A stretch of DNA of 64,000 nucleotides, from assembly GCF_021606685.1 (NCBI RefSeq), contig NZ_WKCB01000013.1:1-64000 (forward strand), in the 5' to 3' direction. Within the stretch, counting starts at the first letter, position 1, and the number at the start of each line of letters is the position of its first letter. This stretch comes from Pseudomonas syringae. Lineage in GTDB: Bacteria > Pseudomonadota > Gammaproteobacteria > Pseudomonadales > Pseudomonadaceae. The notes below the pieces were generated by a model. The model had not been told where the DNA came from and ran no database searches. It worked only from the letters and a program-made list of their open reading frames with translations. The position numbers and the translations under genes are program-made. Below are positions 8,188 through 17,754 of the stretch, in pieces.

Positions 8188-9597
8188 TCAACCGATGACT
8201 ACCTCGCCCGACACCCCGCTCACCCCAACCAACGTCACCGAATCCGCGCCAACACTGATCACCGTGTCCCCGGCGTGTTCACGGTAGACCACACTCCCCT
8301 GCACCTCCTTGAACACTAGCGTGTCGGTCGGCTGATAGCCGATTACGCGATCCTGGCCAAAATGCCCGCTGAACAGGAAGGTGTTATGCCCGCTGCTGTC
8401 GCGGATCGTGTCATTGCCCTTGCCGCCCTCGATAAAGTCCACGCCCTTGCCTCCCTGGATCAAGTCGTTGCCGTCACTGCCGACGATAAAGGTAGGGCCC
8501 TTGTGCGGCTCGGCATTGCGGTTGAGGTCCTGCACCCAGGTGTTGGCTCGGGCCGGGTCGGACAGGTTGGCAACGATAATCGTCGAGTCGCGGGTCATCT
8601 GCTCATAGAACCCGGAGGCCAGGATGCGCGTCATGCCGTCGCCGTAGCCGGTAGGCAAATGCGAAATCCAGGTCGGCAGGTTGGTGATGGAGAACGGCAG
8701 CACATTCCACAGCGTCGACGCGTAGTGGTCGTTGAAGCTGACAATATTGTCGGTGGTCGAGGCATGGGGCGTGTCGTGCACGCCCAGGGATGACCAGTTG
8801 AAGGAAGAACCATCCAGCGCGCGAAACACCGGGTCGTTTTCATAGCCGACATTCAGGACTTTGTCGCCGGCGCTCTGGGTCGGCGAGGCGTAGGCCACAT
8901 AGTGGGCATCTTTGTAGAACCCTGCCCATTGACTCGCGCTCAAGTCGGCCATGCTGTTGACCGCCAAGCCGCCCAGGCTGTGCCCGCTGACCAGCACGTC
9001 CGCACCGCTCAGGCCGTGGGCGGCGGCATGGGCGGCGACGTTTTTGAGCAAGCCGCCGAAGGCTTCACCGGCGTAATTCTTCGCATAATCCTTGGGCCCC
9101 AGCGCTGCGAGCAAATCGCTGACCAGGTCGCCGACGGAATCGCTGATCAAACTTTCCCGTGGGCCGGAGGTGCCTCGAAAGCCAATGCCGATTTCCAACA
9201 GTTTGCCCGCGTCATCGTACTTGCCCAGCACTTCGACCTGGGCCGTGGTGTAGCCAGCCTTTTCGCCCAAGAACGTGCCCCTGGCGTCAACCTTGCCGGC
9301 ATAGCCCAGGGCGTCGGCACTGATGGGCGTCCAGCCAGCTTTTTGCACGGCCTCCAGGGCGGCCTTTTCCGAATCGGGGTTCCAGGGGATGCCCGGAATC
9401 ACGCCCTGTGAGTCGCTGCTGCCCAGCAGCGCCCCGACCAGCGTGGCCGGCAGCCCCAGGCCCAAGCCATTGTGCTGGTAGCCCACGGCAAAGCCGTTAT
9501 CCAGGTTGTGGTAGGTATACAAGGTGATCGCCATGGCATCGGCGAACAACACTTTGGAGCCCTCAGCCCCGAGGTTTTTATAATCGAACACACCCAT
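8188..9597 (-). CDS. lipA: extracellular lipase, family I.3, type I secreted
   Basis: 469-residue thermostable-type lipase (also called TliA in P. fluorescens). The nucleophile is Ser207 in GHSLGG, and Asp255 and His313 fall at exactly the positions of the known family I.3 catalytic triad. Three RTX calcium-binding nonapeptides (GSDGNDLIQ, GGKGVDFIE, GGKGNDTIR) precede the uncleaved C-terminal secretion signal. No N-terminal signal peptide, as expected for an AprDEF substrate. The ATG at 9597 follows GAGAGG; the frame stays open upstream into the end of aprF but is not needed. It lies 40 bases downstream of aprF as the last gene of the operon; the autotransporter genes prtA/prtB that often separate them are missing. 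Confidence 0.95.
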   Translation of the reverse strand: MGVFDYKNLGAEGSKVLFADAMAITLYTYHNLDNGFAVGYQHNGLGLGLPATLVGALLGSSDSQGVIPGIPWNPDSEKAALEAVQKAGWTPISADALGYAGKVDARGTFLGEKAGYTTAQVEVLGKYDDAGKLLEIGIGFRGTSGPRESLISDSVGDLVSDLLAALGPKDYAKNYAGEAFGGLLKNVAAHAAAHGLSGADVLVSGHSLGGLAVNSMADLSASQWAGFYKDAHYVAYASPTQSAGDKVLNVGYENDPVFRALDGSSFNWSSLGVHDTPHASTTDNIVSFNDHYASTLWNVLPFSITNLPTWISHLPTGYGDGMTRILASGFYEQMTRDSTIIVANLSDPARANTWVQDLNRNAEPHKGPTFIVGSDGNDLIQGGKGVDFIEGGKGNDTIRDSSGHNTFLFSGHFGQDRVIGYQPTDTLVFKEVQGSVVYREHAGDTVISVGADSVTLVGVSGVSGEVVIG

Positions 9598-9637
9598 GGT
9601 ATTGCCTCTCTGTTGTTGATGTTGTCGAGGAAGCGAA

Positions 9638-10981
9638 TCACTGCTGTGCGGGGCCAAACGCCTCGTCCACCTTGGCCAGGTCGGTGTCGCGCAAATTGCC
9701 GGCGTAGTAATGCAACTTGGTCCAGGCCATCAAATAGTCGTAGCGCGCCTGGGCCAGGTCGCGGCGGGTGCTGTAGAGCTGCTGTTCGGCATTCAACGCG
9801 TCGAGGTTGACGCGCTCGCCACCAAGGATGCTTTGTTGGGTCGACACCACCAGCGCCTCTGCCGACGTCAACGCCTTCTGATACGCGCGTAACTTGCTAA
9901 CCCCAGACAGGCACGCGCTGAACTGCCGGCGCAGCTCGATCAGGGTTTCGCGGGTCTTGCCTTCCAGCTCGTACTCGGCCTGCTCCATCGCCCGGCTGGC
10001 CTGGCGGGTAGAGGCCGAGATGCCGCCACCGGCGTACAACGGCAGGCTGACTTCGACGCCAATGGTATTGGTGTCATAGCGCTGGTTATAGGTGTTGCCG
10101 CTGTCGGACTCTTGCTGGCGCGAGCTGGCATACGCCGTGACCTTGGGCAAATGCCCGGCGCGGTTGCGTTCTACCTCATAACGCGCCACTTCCAGGGCTT
10201 GGCGTTGGGAGGCCAGGGTGGGGTTATTGCTGATCGCCAACTCATGCCAGGTGTCGTAGTTGGCCGGGGTCAAGGTGAACGCGGCGAAGCCCTGGTTCAG
10301 CGGCGCCAGGTCGTTGATGTTGACGCTTTGCACGCCGATCAAGGCGCCCAGTTCGCGCAGTGAGGCGTCCTGCTCATCCAGGGCCTCGATCTCTTCGGCG
10401 CTGGCCAGCTCATAACGCGACTCGGCTTCGAGGATATCGGTACGAGTGCCCTCGCCTTGCCGGAACAGGTGCTGGTTCTGCTGGAATTGCTGTTCAAAGG
10501 CTTTCTTCTTGGCGCGGGCAATGTCGATTTGATCCTGGGCAAACAGCGCCTGGGTGTAATAGGTAAGCACCCGCACCAGCAGGGCCTGGCTCTTGTCGCG
10601 AAAGCTTTCATCGGCGAACAGCGCCTGGGCCACGCCCTTGCGGTAGTTGGCGTAGGCCTCGTAGTCAAACAACGGCTGTTGCAGGCTGAAAGTCGAGCCG
10701 TAGCTGTTGTAGTTGCGGTCGTCGTGGTAACTGCCGCCGCGGCCGTCGGGCAAGGTGGCCTGGGAATTGTTGCGACCCTTGTTGTAGTTGTAGGAGAGCT
10801 TGGGCAGCAAGCCGGCGCGGCCGATGGCGCGATTTTCCAGGCCCGCGTCACGCTCCTTGATGGCGCCCAGAAACACCGGATCGTTACGCAAGGCCTGCTC
10901 ATACACATCGAACGGGCCCATGGCCGCCTGGGCGTTGGCGCTGATCAGCAACACCGCGATGAACACTGGTTTCATGTTCAT
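9638..10981 (-). CDS. aprF: type I secretion outer-membrane channel AprF
   Basis: 447-residue TolC-family outer membrane factor with a Sec signal peptide (cleavage near ANAQA-AMGP). It shows the two internal repeats of the family and long coiled-coil regions (for example residues 130-210 and 340-420). It forms the outer-membrane/periplasmic duct of the AprDEF exporter that carries AprX and LipA in one step to the medium. Its ATG overlaps the stop of aprE (ATGA at 10978-10981). Confidence 0.95.
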   Translation of the reverse strand: MNMKPVFIAVLLISANAQAAMGPFDVYEQALRNDPVFLGAIKERDAGLENRAIGRAGLLPKLSYNYNKGRNNSQATLPDGRGGSYHDDRNYNSYGSTFSLQQPLFDYEAYANYRKGVAQALFADESFRDKSQALLVRVLTYYTQALFAQDQIDIARAKKKAFEQQFQQNQHLFRQGEGTRTDILEAESRYELASAEEIEALDEQDASLRELGALIGVQSVNINDLAPLNQGFAAFTLTPANYDTWHELAISNNPTLASQRQALEVARYEVERNRAGHLPKVTAYASSRQQESDSGNTYNQRYDTNTIGVEVSLPLYAGGGISASTRQASRAMEQAEYELEGKTRETLIELRRQFSACLSGVSKLRAYQKALTSAEALVVSTQQSILGGERVNLDALNAEQQLYSTRRDLAQARYDYLMAWTKLHYYAGNLRDTDLAKVDEAFGPAQQ

Positions 10982-12291
10982 TCCTCGGTCAACGCGGAGT
11001 TGGCGCGATCCAGCAGCGGCTTGAACAGGTAGTTGAGCAACGAGCGCTCGCCGGTACGCACGAACATCTCGGCAGGCATGCCCGGCTTAACCACCAGGCC
11101 ATGCAGTTGCTCCAGCGCCGCCGCGCTGACCGTGGTGCGCAGCACGTAATACGGCGCGCCGGTTTTCTCATCGAGCATCTGGTCGGCAGCAATCAGGCTG
11201 ACCTCCCCCGGCACGCGCGGCGTACGGCTCTGATTGAACGCGGTGAACAGGATATCGACAGGCAAGTGCGTGCCAACCTTGTCGACCAAATGCACCGGCA
11301 AATGCCCTTCGACTTCCAGCTGCGTGCCCTGAGGCACGATCTCCAGCAGGGTTTCACCGGCGCGCACCACGGCACCGACGGTATGCACGCTGAGGTTGAC
11401 CGCGATACCGTCGGCTGGCGCATTGATTTCGCTGTGTTGCAGCTCGAACCCGGCCGAGGTCAGTTGCTGTTCCAGGGTCAGGCTGCGTAACTGCGCATCG
11501 GCGAGCTGGCTGCGTACTTCCTTTTGATACTCCTCGCTGTGCTGCTGCAATTTCAGACGCGACTCGAGGATGCCCTGCTCCACCCTTCCGCTTTCGCCGG
11601 TGTTCTGCGCCAGGTCCTGTTGCACCTGGGACAGCTGGCGCTGGTACTCCATCAGCCGGTTGCGCGGGATATAGCCGTTGTCGGCCAGGGGTTGCAGGTT
11701 GCTCAATTGCTCGCGCAGGGATTGGGCCTGGGCATTCAGGTCACTGCGGGCACGGCGCATGCCGCCGAGTTGCGCAGTGGCGCCGTCGATACTTGCGCGA
11801 ATCCCCGCCTGTTCACGGGCAAAGGCTTCGCGGCGGCTGCTGAACAGCTGACGCTGGCCTTCCAGCACCAGGGCCAGGGCCGCGTCGGCATGCGTGCTCA
11901 GCTCGGCCGGAAACGTGATGGCCGAACGGTTGTCACGCTCGCTCTGCCAGCGCGCCACGCTGGCCCAGGCCATACGGTACTGGGCTTGCAGGGACTGCAC
12001 GTCGGCCTGGTTGCGGGTCTGGTCAAGACGAAACACCGGTTGGCCCTGTTTAACCTGTTCGCCTTCTTTCACCAGAATCGCGCTGACGACGCCGGGGCTG
12101 AAGGTTTGCACGGCTTTGCGCTTGCCCGACACCACCACCGTGCCCTGTACCGCGATCCCCTGATCGAGGGGCGCCAGGCTGGCCCACAGGAAAAACCCAC
12201 CGGCGCCGACCACCGTCAGCAGCCAGCCCATGCGCACAAAAAACCTTGCGTCGTGTTCTTTGAAACCGTCTTCAACCGTAATGCTGCTCAT
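10978..12291 (-). CDS. aprE: type I secretion membrane-fusion protein AprE
   Basis: 437-residue HlyD-family periplasmic adaptor. A short cytoplasmic N-terminus is followed by one transmembrane helix (about residues 22-42, WLLTVVGAGGFFLWASLAPL), a long coiled coil (about 95-280) and a beta-barrel/lipoyl region with NAPADGIAVNLSVHTVGAVVRAG. It links the ABC transporter AprD to the channel AprF. It overlaps aprD by four bases and aprF by four bases, so the three exporter genes are translationally coupled. Confidence 0.95.
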   Translation of the reverse strand: MSSITVEDGFKEHDARFFVRMGWLLTVVGAGGFFLWASLAPLDQGIAVQGTVVVSGKRKAVQTFSPGVVSAILVKEGEQVKQGQPVFRLDQTRNQADVQSLQAQYRMAWASVARWQSERDNRSAITFPAELSTHADAALALVLEGQRQLFSSRREAFAREQAGIRASIDGATAQLGGMRRARSDLNAQAQSLREQLSNLQPLADNGYIPRNRLMEYQRQLSQVQQDLAQNTGESGRVEQGILESRLKLQQHSEEYQKEVRSQLADAQLRSLTLEQQLTSAGFELQHSEINAPADGIAVNLSVHTVGAVVRAGETLLEIVPQGTQLEVEGHLPVHLVDKVGTHLPVDILFTAFNQSRTPRVPGEVSLIAADQMLDEKTGAPYYVLRTTVSAAALEQLHGLVVKPGMPAEMFVRTGERSLLNYLFKPLLDRANSALTEE

Positions 12292-14039
12292 GCGCCTGGG
12301 TTCCTTCCCGCTTGATACTGACGACTGAAACTCACCCCGGTCTTCTCCTTGGGCGCCTCCTGCTGACCGGACAGCGCGCGCAGCACCTCCTGGCTCGGCC
12401 CGAATGCCTGCAAGCGCCCCTCATTGAGCACCAGCAACTTGTCGGCCTGGGCCAACGCCGAAGAACGATGGGTCACCAACACCACGCTGCTGCCCTGGGC
12501 TTTCATCTGCACGATGGCACTCGCCAGGGCGGCTTCGCCCACGGTGTCGAGGTTGGAATTGGGCTCATCCAGCACGATCAGCCGTGGCCCGCCGTACAGG
12601 GCACGCGCCAGGGCAACCCGTTGCTTCTGGCCGCCGGACAGGCCGCCGCCGTTATCGCCCAGCAACGTGTCGTAACCGTGCGGCAAGCGCAGGATCAACT
12701 CATGCACACCGGCTTGTTGCGCGGCCTGCACCACCTGCGCCGGGTCGGCCTCGCGAAAGCGCGCGATGTTGTCGGCGATGCTGCCGCTGAACAGCTCAAT
12801 GTCCTGGGGCAAATAGCCGATGTAGGGGCCGAGGTCGTCGCGGTCCCAGCGATGGATGTCCGCGCCATCCAGGCGCACGGTGCCCGCCAGGGTCGGCCAC
12901 ACGCCCACCAGCACGCGGGCCAGGGTGGACTTGCCGGAACCCGAGGCGCCGAGCACGCCGAGCACTTCGCCGGCGCCCAGTTGAAAGCTGACCTGCTGCA
13001 GGGTTGCCATGCGCTGGCCGGGCGGGCCGGCGCTGACCTGTTCAAAATTGACCTGGCCTTTGGGCGCCGGCAATTTCATCTGCTCAACGTGCGGGGGAAA
13101 CTCACGCAGCAAATCGTCCAGCCGCTGATAAGCCAGCTTGGCCGAACTCCATTGCTTCCATACCGCAATCAACTGGTCGATGGGGCTGAGCACCCGGCCC
13201 ATCAGAATCGAACCGGCGATCATCATCCCGGCGGTCATATCGCCCCTGATCACCAGCAATGCACCCAACCCCAACACCAGTGATTGCAGGCACAGGCGCA
13301 GGGACTTGCTCAACGAGGTGATCACCGAGCCGGTGTCGCTGGCGGTGTTTTGCAGAGCGAGAAACTGCGAATGCACGGCAAACCAACGCTTGCGCAGCGC
13401 GCCAAGCATGCCCATGGCCTGGATGGTCTCGGCGTTGTGCAAATGGCTGGTGGCCAACTGGGTCGACTGCTGGGAGAAACCGCTGGCCTCGCCCAAGGGT
13501 TTTTTGGTCAGGTATTCGTTGAGGCACGCCAAGGCGATCAAGAGCACCGCCCCCGCCGTAGCCAGTACACCAAGCCACACGCTGAACAGAAAAATCACGA
13601 ACAGGTAGATGGGAAACCACGGCGCATCAAAGAACGCGAACAGCGCAGGCCCGGTGATGAATTGGCGGATATGGGTCAAATCGCCCAGTGATTGCCCGGC
13701 GTGCCCCTGGCCGCGCTGCAGGTTGCGTTCAAAGGCGGCCTTGTACACGCGCAAGTTGAAACGCCGCTCCAACTGGCTGCCGATGCGGATCACGATAAAA
13801 CTGCGGATGACTTCCAGCGTGCCGATAAACGCGAAGAACCCGACGACCATCAGCGTCAACATCACCAAGGTGGTTTCATTCTGCGAGGACAACACGCGGT
13901 CATACACTTGCAGCATGTAAATCGAGGGCACCAGCATCAACAGGTTAATTAACGCCGTAAAGCAACCAATGCTGATCAGAATGCTCTTGTATTCGCCCAG
14001 CGCCTTGAACAAGGGCGCCACGGCCTGGAACTTCGCCAT
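12288..14039 (-). CDS. aprD: type I secretion ABC transporter AprD
   Basis: 583-residue permease-ATPase. The N-terminal half contains the membrane domain, with hydrophobic segments beginning near residues 18 and 55 and a pair at 145-175. The C-terminal ATPase carries Walker A GASGSGKST, the signature LSGGQ and Walker B LIVLDEPNSNLD. It lacks a peptidase C39 domain, as expected for exporters of RTX proteins without leader peptides. It energises secretion of AprX and LipA. 102 bases separate it from aprI upstream. Confidence 0.95.
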   Translation of the reverse strand: MAKFQAVAPLFKALGEYKSILISIGCFTALINLLMLVPSIYMLQVYDRVLSSQNETTLVMLTLMVVGFFAFIGTLEVIRSFIVIRIGSQLERRFNLRVYKAAFERNLQRGQGHAGQSLGDLTHIRQFITGPALFAFFDAPWFPIYLFVIFLFSVWLGVLATAGAVLLIALACLNEYLTKKPLGEASGFSQQSTQLATSHLHNAETIQAMGMLGALRKRWFAVHSQFLALQNTASDTGSVITSLSKSLRLCLQSLVLGLGALLVIRGDMTAGMMIAGSILMGRVLSPIDQLIAVWKQWSSAKLAYQRLDDLLREFPPHVEQMKLPAPKGQVNFEQVSAGPPGQRMATLQQVSFQLGAGEVLGVLGASGSGKSTLARVLVGVWPTLAGTVRLDGADIHRWDRDDLGPYIGYLPQDIELFSGSIADNIARFREADPAQVVQAAQQAGVHELILRLPHGYDTLLGDNGGGLSGGQKQRVALARALYGGPRLIVLDEPNSNLDTVGEAALASAIVQMKAQGSSVVLVTHRSSALAQADKLLVLNEGRLQAFGPSQEVLRALSGQQEAPKEKTGVSFSRQYQAGRNPGA

Positions 14040-14141
14040 ATCTTTTGATCTTCTCTGAGCGAATGACGGGCAATAGTTACCCCAACCCCGATGACGGAGC
14101 GGCCAACTATTAAAATCGAGTTATCGGCTTATAACGAACAA

Positions 14142-14516
14142 CTAAGGTGTGCGTTGCAATACAACGTCGAGGCCACTTGGCGTGCGACCTTTATATTCAC
14201 CTTCTTTCTGCCGATTGAGGTGGGTAATCCCGCTGCCTTGGGCATTCATCAGCCAGATGCCATCGGGGGTCGGCTGCCAGCTCAGGGGGGTGTCGCCCAA
14301 CCATTGCGCAGCACAGGCCACATCGCCGCCCAGCGCATTGGCCGGCTCCAGCAGGTCCAGCGCGCAGACCTGGTCAGCCTGGTGCAATTGCCAGTGCCCG
14401 GCCAATTGGGCGCTGGAGGGTAATACAAGACTGCTCGCCATTACGTGGGCTCCTGCCGACACGAACATCACCTGCACAACGCGGGCGATCACTTTGAAAA
14501 AACGCTGCATCTTCAC
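14142..14516 (-). CDS. aprI: periplasmic alkaline protease inhibitor AprI
   Basis: 124-residue member of inhibitor family I38. A signal peptide probably ends at HVMA, leaving a mature N-terminus SSLVL; in this family the first residues insert into the active-site cleft of the protease. Two cysteines (in QVCALD and VACAAQ) can form the conserved disulfide. The GTG at 14516 follows AGGGAG; an ATG two codons later is the alternative. It protects the periplasm from prematurely active AprX and lies directly downstream of aprX. Confidence 0.92.
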   Translation of the reverse strand: MKMQRFFKVIARVVQVMFVSAGAHVMASSLVLPSSAQLAGHWQLHQADQVCALDLLEPANALGGDVACAAQWLGDTPLSWQPTPDGIWLMNAQGSGITHLNRQKEGEYKGRTPSGLDVVLQRTP

Positions 14517-14530
14517 GCTTACTCCCTAAA

Positions 14531-14554
14531 AGCGCGGCGCCGAAACGCCGCGCT
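14531..14554 (-). terminator. attenuator-like hairpin between aprX and aprI
   Basis: On the minus strand AGCGCGGCG-TTTCGG-CGCCGCGCT makes a 9-bp GC-rich stem followed by TTTTAGGG. It begins 7 bases after the aprX stop and ends just before the Shine-Dalgarno of aprI. The T run is short, so partial termination is more likely than full, which would set high protease and lower exporter expression. Confidence 0.6.
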
Positions 14555-14560
14555 CCTGCA

Positions 14561-15994
14561 TCACGCCACGATGTCGCTGACCGCTGCCTGGCCTACGGTG
14601 GTGACGAGGAAATCCGCCACGCCGTGCCCGGAGAAGTCGACTGCCAAGGTGCCCAGGTTGGTACCCGCCGCGTAGGTCAGCACAGCATCGCCGGCATGCC
14701 CGGTGAAGGCATTGACGAAGGTCAGGCCCGCCCCCTTGGTGATGCCGGACAGGTCGATCTTGTCCGAACCCGAGGTAAAGTCAAAGATCTTGTCCGCCGC
14801 ACCCGGCTTGGAGTCGGAACTGGCGCCGAACACAAAGGTGTCGTTGCCCGCGCCGCCCCACAACTGGTCGGCACCCCCGCCGCCGTAGATCAGGTCGTTG
14901 CCCGCGCCGCCCTTGATCACGTTGGCCGTGTTATTGCCGATGATCAGGTCATTGCCGGCACCGCCGAACGCATTCTCGATGGTCACGCCCTTGGCGATCG
15001 ACACGTTGCCAACCAGGCCGCCAACGTCGGAGAACGAGGCCTCATTGAGGTTGATCTTCTGGTTCTGGGTAAACCCGGAAAAATCCAGAGTGTCGTTGCC
15101 ACCGCCGTCCCACACCGAGAACACAAGCTTGTCGGCGTTGGAGCTGGCGCTGAGGAAATCCCGCCCGGTGTTGGAGTTGAAGCCGTAGGTGGTGTCGCCG
15201 GCGCGCGTGCTGTAGTTGGCGCCGTAGAGCTTCTGAATCGCCGCGATGTCGTCGATCAGCGGCCCGGACGCATAGGCCTCCACCCCGCCTTTACTGAAGT
15301 TCTGGTTGGTGTTGCTCTCGCTCCAGTAGCTCATCAGGCTGTAGCCGCGCGTGTCCTGTCCATAGGTCGCGTCGTTGTAGGTCGGGTTGCCGTTCCCGGC
15401 GTTGTAATCGCCAGGGTGGGCCAGGCCGAGGGTGTGCCCGATTTCGTGGGTTAAGGTCTGCCGGCCATAGTTGTTCAGGTCCGGCGTTTTGTTCGGCGTA
15501 TAGCTGCTATTGGTCAGGTACCACGAGGTGCCGTCGTAGCCAGCGCCGGTACCTGGCAGGTAAGCGAAGGCAGCGGCGCCGTCCTGGCCGCTGCTGTAGT
15601 TGCCGAACGTCATGTGGCCATCGCCGCCGCTGGCTTTCTCGGTGAAGGCTACATTGGCCACATCCGCCCACGATTGCATGGCCAGGACTGCCTGCGCTTT
15701 TTGCTGAGCGGTGAACTGGCTGAAGCCCGAGATGCCATGTTTGTTCAGGGTGCTCGACGACGCCGAGGTCAGGAAGGTGTAGGTCAGGTCGATCTTGCCG
15801 TTGCCGTCAGCGTCACGGTAGGCGGCACCGTCGCGCAGCAGCTGGGTGGCCGCCTGGTCGACGGAGTAGGACGGTTTGCCATTGACCGTGAGGCTGCCGC
15901 CACGGTCGTACAGATGGCTGAAGCTATCGATTTGCGAGTAAGCGGTGCTGGCTTGCGCCGCTGACACGCTAGCGTTGTCTTTAACTTTTGACAT
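14561..15994 (-). CDS. aprX: extracellular zinc metalloprotease, serralysin family (AprX)
   Basis: 477-residue RTX protease (aprA in other naming). The zinc site [11 protein letters not shown] has His183, Glu184, His187 and His193, and the Met-turn is SLMSY near residue 222. C-terminal RTX repeats ([27 protein letters not shown] and degenerate copies) bind calcium, and the C-terminus contains DFLV, close to the DFxV-type secretion motif of the family. No N-terminal signal peptide; a short propeptide is expected. The ATG follows AAGGAAG. It is the first gene of the aprX-aprI-aprDEF-lipA operon and is the heat-stable caseinase responsible for milk spoilage in this species group. Confidence 0.96.
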   Translation of the reverse strand: MSKVKDNASVSAAQASTAYSQIDSFSHLYDRGGSLTVNGKPSYSVDQAATQLLRDGAAYRDADGNGKIDLTYTFLTSASSSTLNKHGISGFSQFTAQQKAQAVLAMQSWADVANVAFTEKASGGDGHMTFGNYSSGQDGAAAFAYLPGTGAGYDGTSWYLTNSSYTPNKTPDLNNYGRQTLTHEIGHTLGLAHPGDYNAGNGNPTYNDATYGQDTRGYSLMSYWSESNTNQNFSKGGVEAYASGPLIDDIAAIQKLYGANYSTRAGDTTYGFNSNTGRDFLSASSNADKLVFSVWDGGGNDTLDFSGFTQNQKINLNEASFSDVGGLVGNVSIAKGVTIENAFGGAGNDLIIGNNTANVIKGGAGNDLIYGGGGADQLWGGAGNDTFVFGASSDSKPGAADKIFDFTSGSDKIDLSGITKGAGLTFVNAFTGHAGDAVLTYAAGTNLGTLAVDFSGHGVADFLVTTVGQAAVSDIVA

Positions 15995-16420
15995 AAACGT
16001 ACTTCCTTGTTTGCAAGTGCATCAGTCTTTGATCGATAGGAACCCCGCGGGCGAGATCGTCCTATCACTCGCCTCTTTTGAAGGCGTAAGAAAACTGACA
16101 CAACCTGAAATCATTCGTCTACCTCTATTTCCCCATGCAAAACAACCGCGCAAACAACTCAAAGATTTGCGAGGCCGTATCTATTGGGCGCACTTGCTTT
16201 TGTCCGACAAAAGCCAGCGACTCTTATTTGAATATTAAATAGCGGTAAAGCCAAAACAACTTGCGTGACCGACTTAGTTAATCGACCCGCTATATTGTCA
16301 CGGTGTCATTGGCAATATTAAACAGCCAGTAGTTTAACTAATTAACCAGAGTTGTCCCCTATTGCCGGGGCAAACGCATAGGCTCGTGTGGCGAATGATC
16401 ATGTGTGGCGAGCGGCTTGT
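15995..16420 (-). promoter_or_regulatory. upstream region of the aprX operon
   Basis: This AT-richer stretch carries no credible gene. Read leftward it must contain the promoter and 5' leader of aprX. The segment 16230-16350 is very AT-rich. I could not assign a -35/-10 pair or an operator with confidence. Two partial copies of the REP motif (TGTGGCGAGCGG at 16404 and onward) lie at its right edge. Confidence 0.4.
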
Positions 16421-16547
16421 GTGGCGAGCGGGCTTGCCCGCGTTGGGGCGCGAAGCGCCCCCATCCCAGCCAAATGCGGTGTATCAGATCAGCCTGGGCC
16501 ATCCTGGGGCTGCTGCGCAGCCCAACGCGGGCAAGCCCGCTCGCCAC
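16421..16547. repeat. REPIN: two REP palindromes in inverted orientation
   Basis: A 27-base sequence at 16421-16447 (starting GTGGCGAGCGGGCTTGCCCG) is repeated as its exact reverse complement at 16521-16547. Between them are smaller hairpins such as GGGGCGCGAAGCGCCCC. A partial extra copy precedes it. This is the typical REP doublet of Pseudomonas, lying downstream of the binding-protein gene and upstream of aprX. Confidence 0.88.
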
Positions 16548-16614
16548 AAAAATCGGCTGGTCACACAGGCCCACAATCAGTTGGCCACACAGAGACTCCA
16601 GTGTGGCTACCCAC

Positions 16615-17694
16615 TCAACGACCGGTGCGAATGGTGTTCCATACCCGCGTACGGACTCGGTCGATGTTCAGCGGCATCGCCTCCAACGCAAACAGCTTGC
16701 CCATCATCTCGGGGCTCGGGTAAACCTTGGTGTCGGCCTTGATCGCAGGGTCGACCAGGCTGTCGGCGGCTTCGTTACCGTTGGCGTAATGCACGTAGTT
16801 GGTGATGCTGGCCATCACTTGCGGGCGCAACAGGTAGTTCATGAACGCATAACCGGCCTTTTCGTCAGGGGCGTCGGCGGGCATGGCGACCATGTCAAAC
16901 CAGATAGCGGCGCCCTCCTTGGGAATGTTGTAGCCGATGTTCACGCCGTTCTTGGCTTCCTTGGCCCGGCTTTCAGCCTGCAGGATGTCGCCGGAGAAGC
17001 CGACCGCCACGCAGATATCACCGTTGGCGAGGTCCGCGGTGTATTTGGAGGAATGGAAGTACGCCACGTAAGGCCGCACTTTCATCAGCAGGTCTTGCGC
17101 TTTTTTATAGTCCTCGGGCTTCTTGCTATGGTGCGGCAAACCCAGGTAATTCAGGGCGGCCGGCAGCAGCTCCGGGCCGTTGTCGAGGATCGCCACGCCG
17201 CATTTCTGCAGCTTGGCCATGTTCTCTGGCTTGAAAATCAGGTCCCAGGAATCCACCGGTGCGTTGTCGCCCAATACCGCCTTGACCTTGTCGATGTTGT
17301 AACCAATGCCGGTGCTGCCCCACAGGTACGGAAAGCCATGGGCGTTGCCCGGGTCGTTGTTTTCCAAAGCCTTGAGCAGCACGGGGTTGAGGTTTTTCCA
17401 ATTGGGCAACTGGCTCTTGTCGAGCTTTTTGAGCGCCCCGCCCTGGATCTGCCGGGCCATGAAATGGTTGGACGGGAACACCACGTCATAGCCCGATTTA
17501 CCGGTCATCAACTTGCCGTCGAGGGTTTCGTTGCTGTCGTAGACGTCGTAAGTGAAACCGATGCCGGTTTCTTTCTGGAAGTTCTGCGTGGTGTCCGGCG
17601 CGATGTAGTCCGACCAGTTGTAGATTTTCACCGTCTCGGCGGCCTGGCTGACAGAGGCCACCAACATCAAGGGCAACAGGGCAATGGCTTTCAT
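16615..17694 (-). CDS. periplasmic polyamine-binding protein (PotF/SpuD family)
   Basis: 359-residue extracellular solute-binding protein, with signal peptide MKAIALLPLMLVASVSQA-AE. The mature start ETVKIYNWSDYIAPDT and the later YDVVFPSNHFMARQI and YLWGSTGIGYNIDKV are hallmarks of putrescine/spermidine binders. AGGAAATC precedes the ATG. It is the last gene of a four-gene leftward group and has no cognate permease or ATPase gene here, so it must use a transporter encoded elsewhere. Which polyamine it binds is not determined. Confidence 0.92.
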   Translation of the reverse strand: MKAIALLPLMLVASVSQAAETVKIYNWSDYIAPDTTQNFQKETGIGFTYDVYDSNETLDGKLMTGKSGYDVVFPSNHFMARQIQGGALKKLDKSQLPNWKNLNPVLLKALENNDPGNAHGFPYLWGSTGIGYNIDKVKAVLGDNAPVDSWDLIFKPENMAKLQKCGVAILDNGPELLPAALNYLGLPHHSKKPEDYKKAQDLLMKVRPYVAYFHSSKYTADLANGDICVAVGFSGDILQAESRAKEAKNGVNIGYNIPKEGAAIWFDMVAMPADAPDEKAGYAFMNYLLRPQVMASITNYVHYANGNEAADSLVDPAIKADTKVYPSPEMMGKLFALEAMPLNIDRVRTRVWNTIRTGR

Positions 17695-17754
17695 GGTTCG
17701 ATTTCCTGGCGGTTTTAGGGCTGTTTTTATGGCAGGCGATCAAGGATCAAAGCG

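Noticed and set aside
15945..16238. 97-codon plus-strand frame over the aprX start
   Set aside because: Overlaps the start of aprX and its leader; no supporting features.
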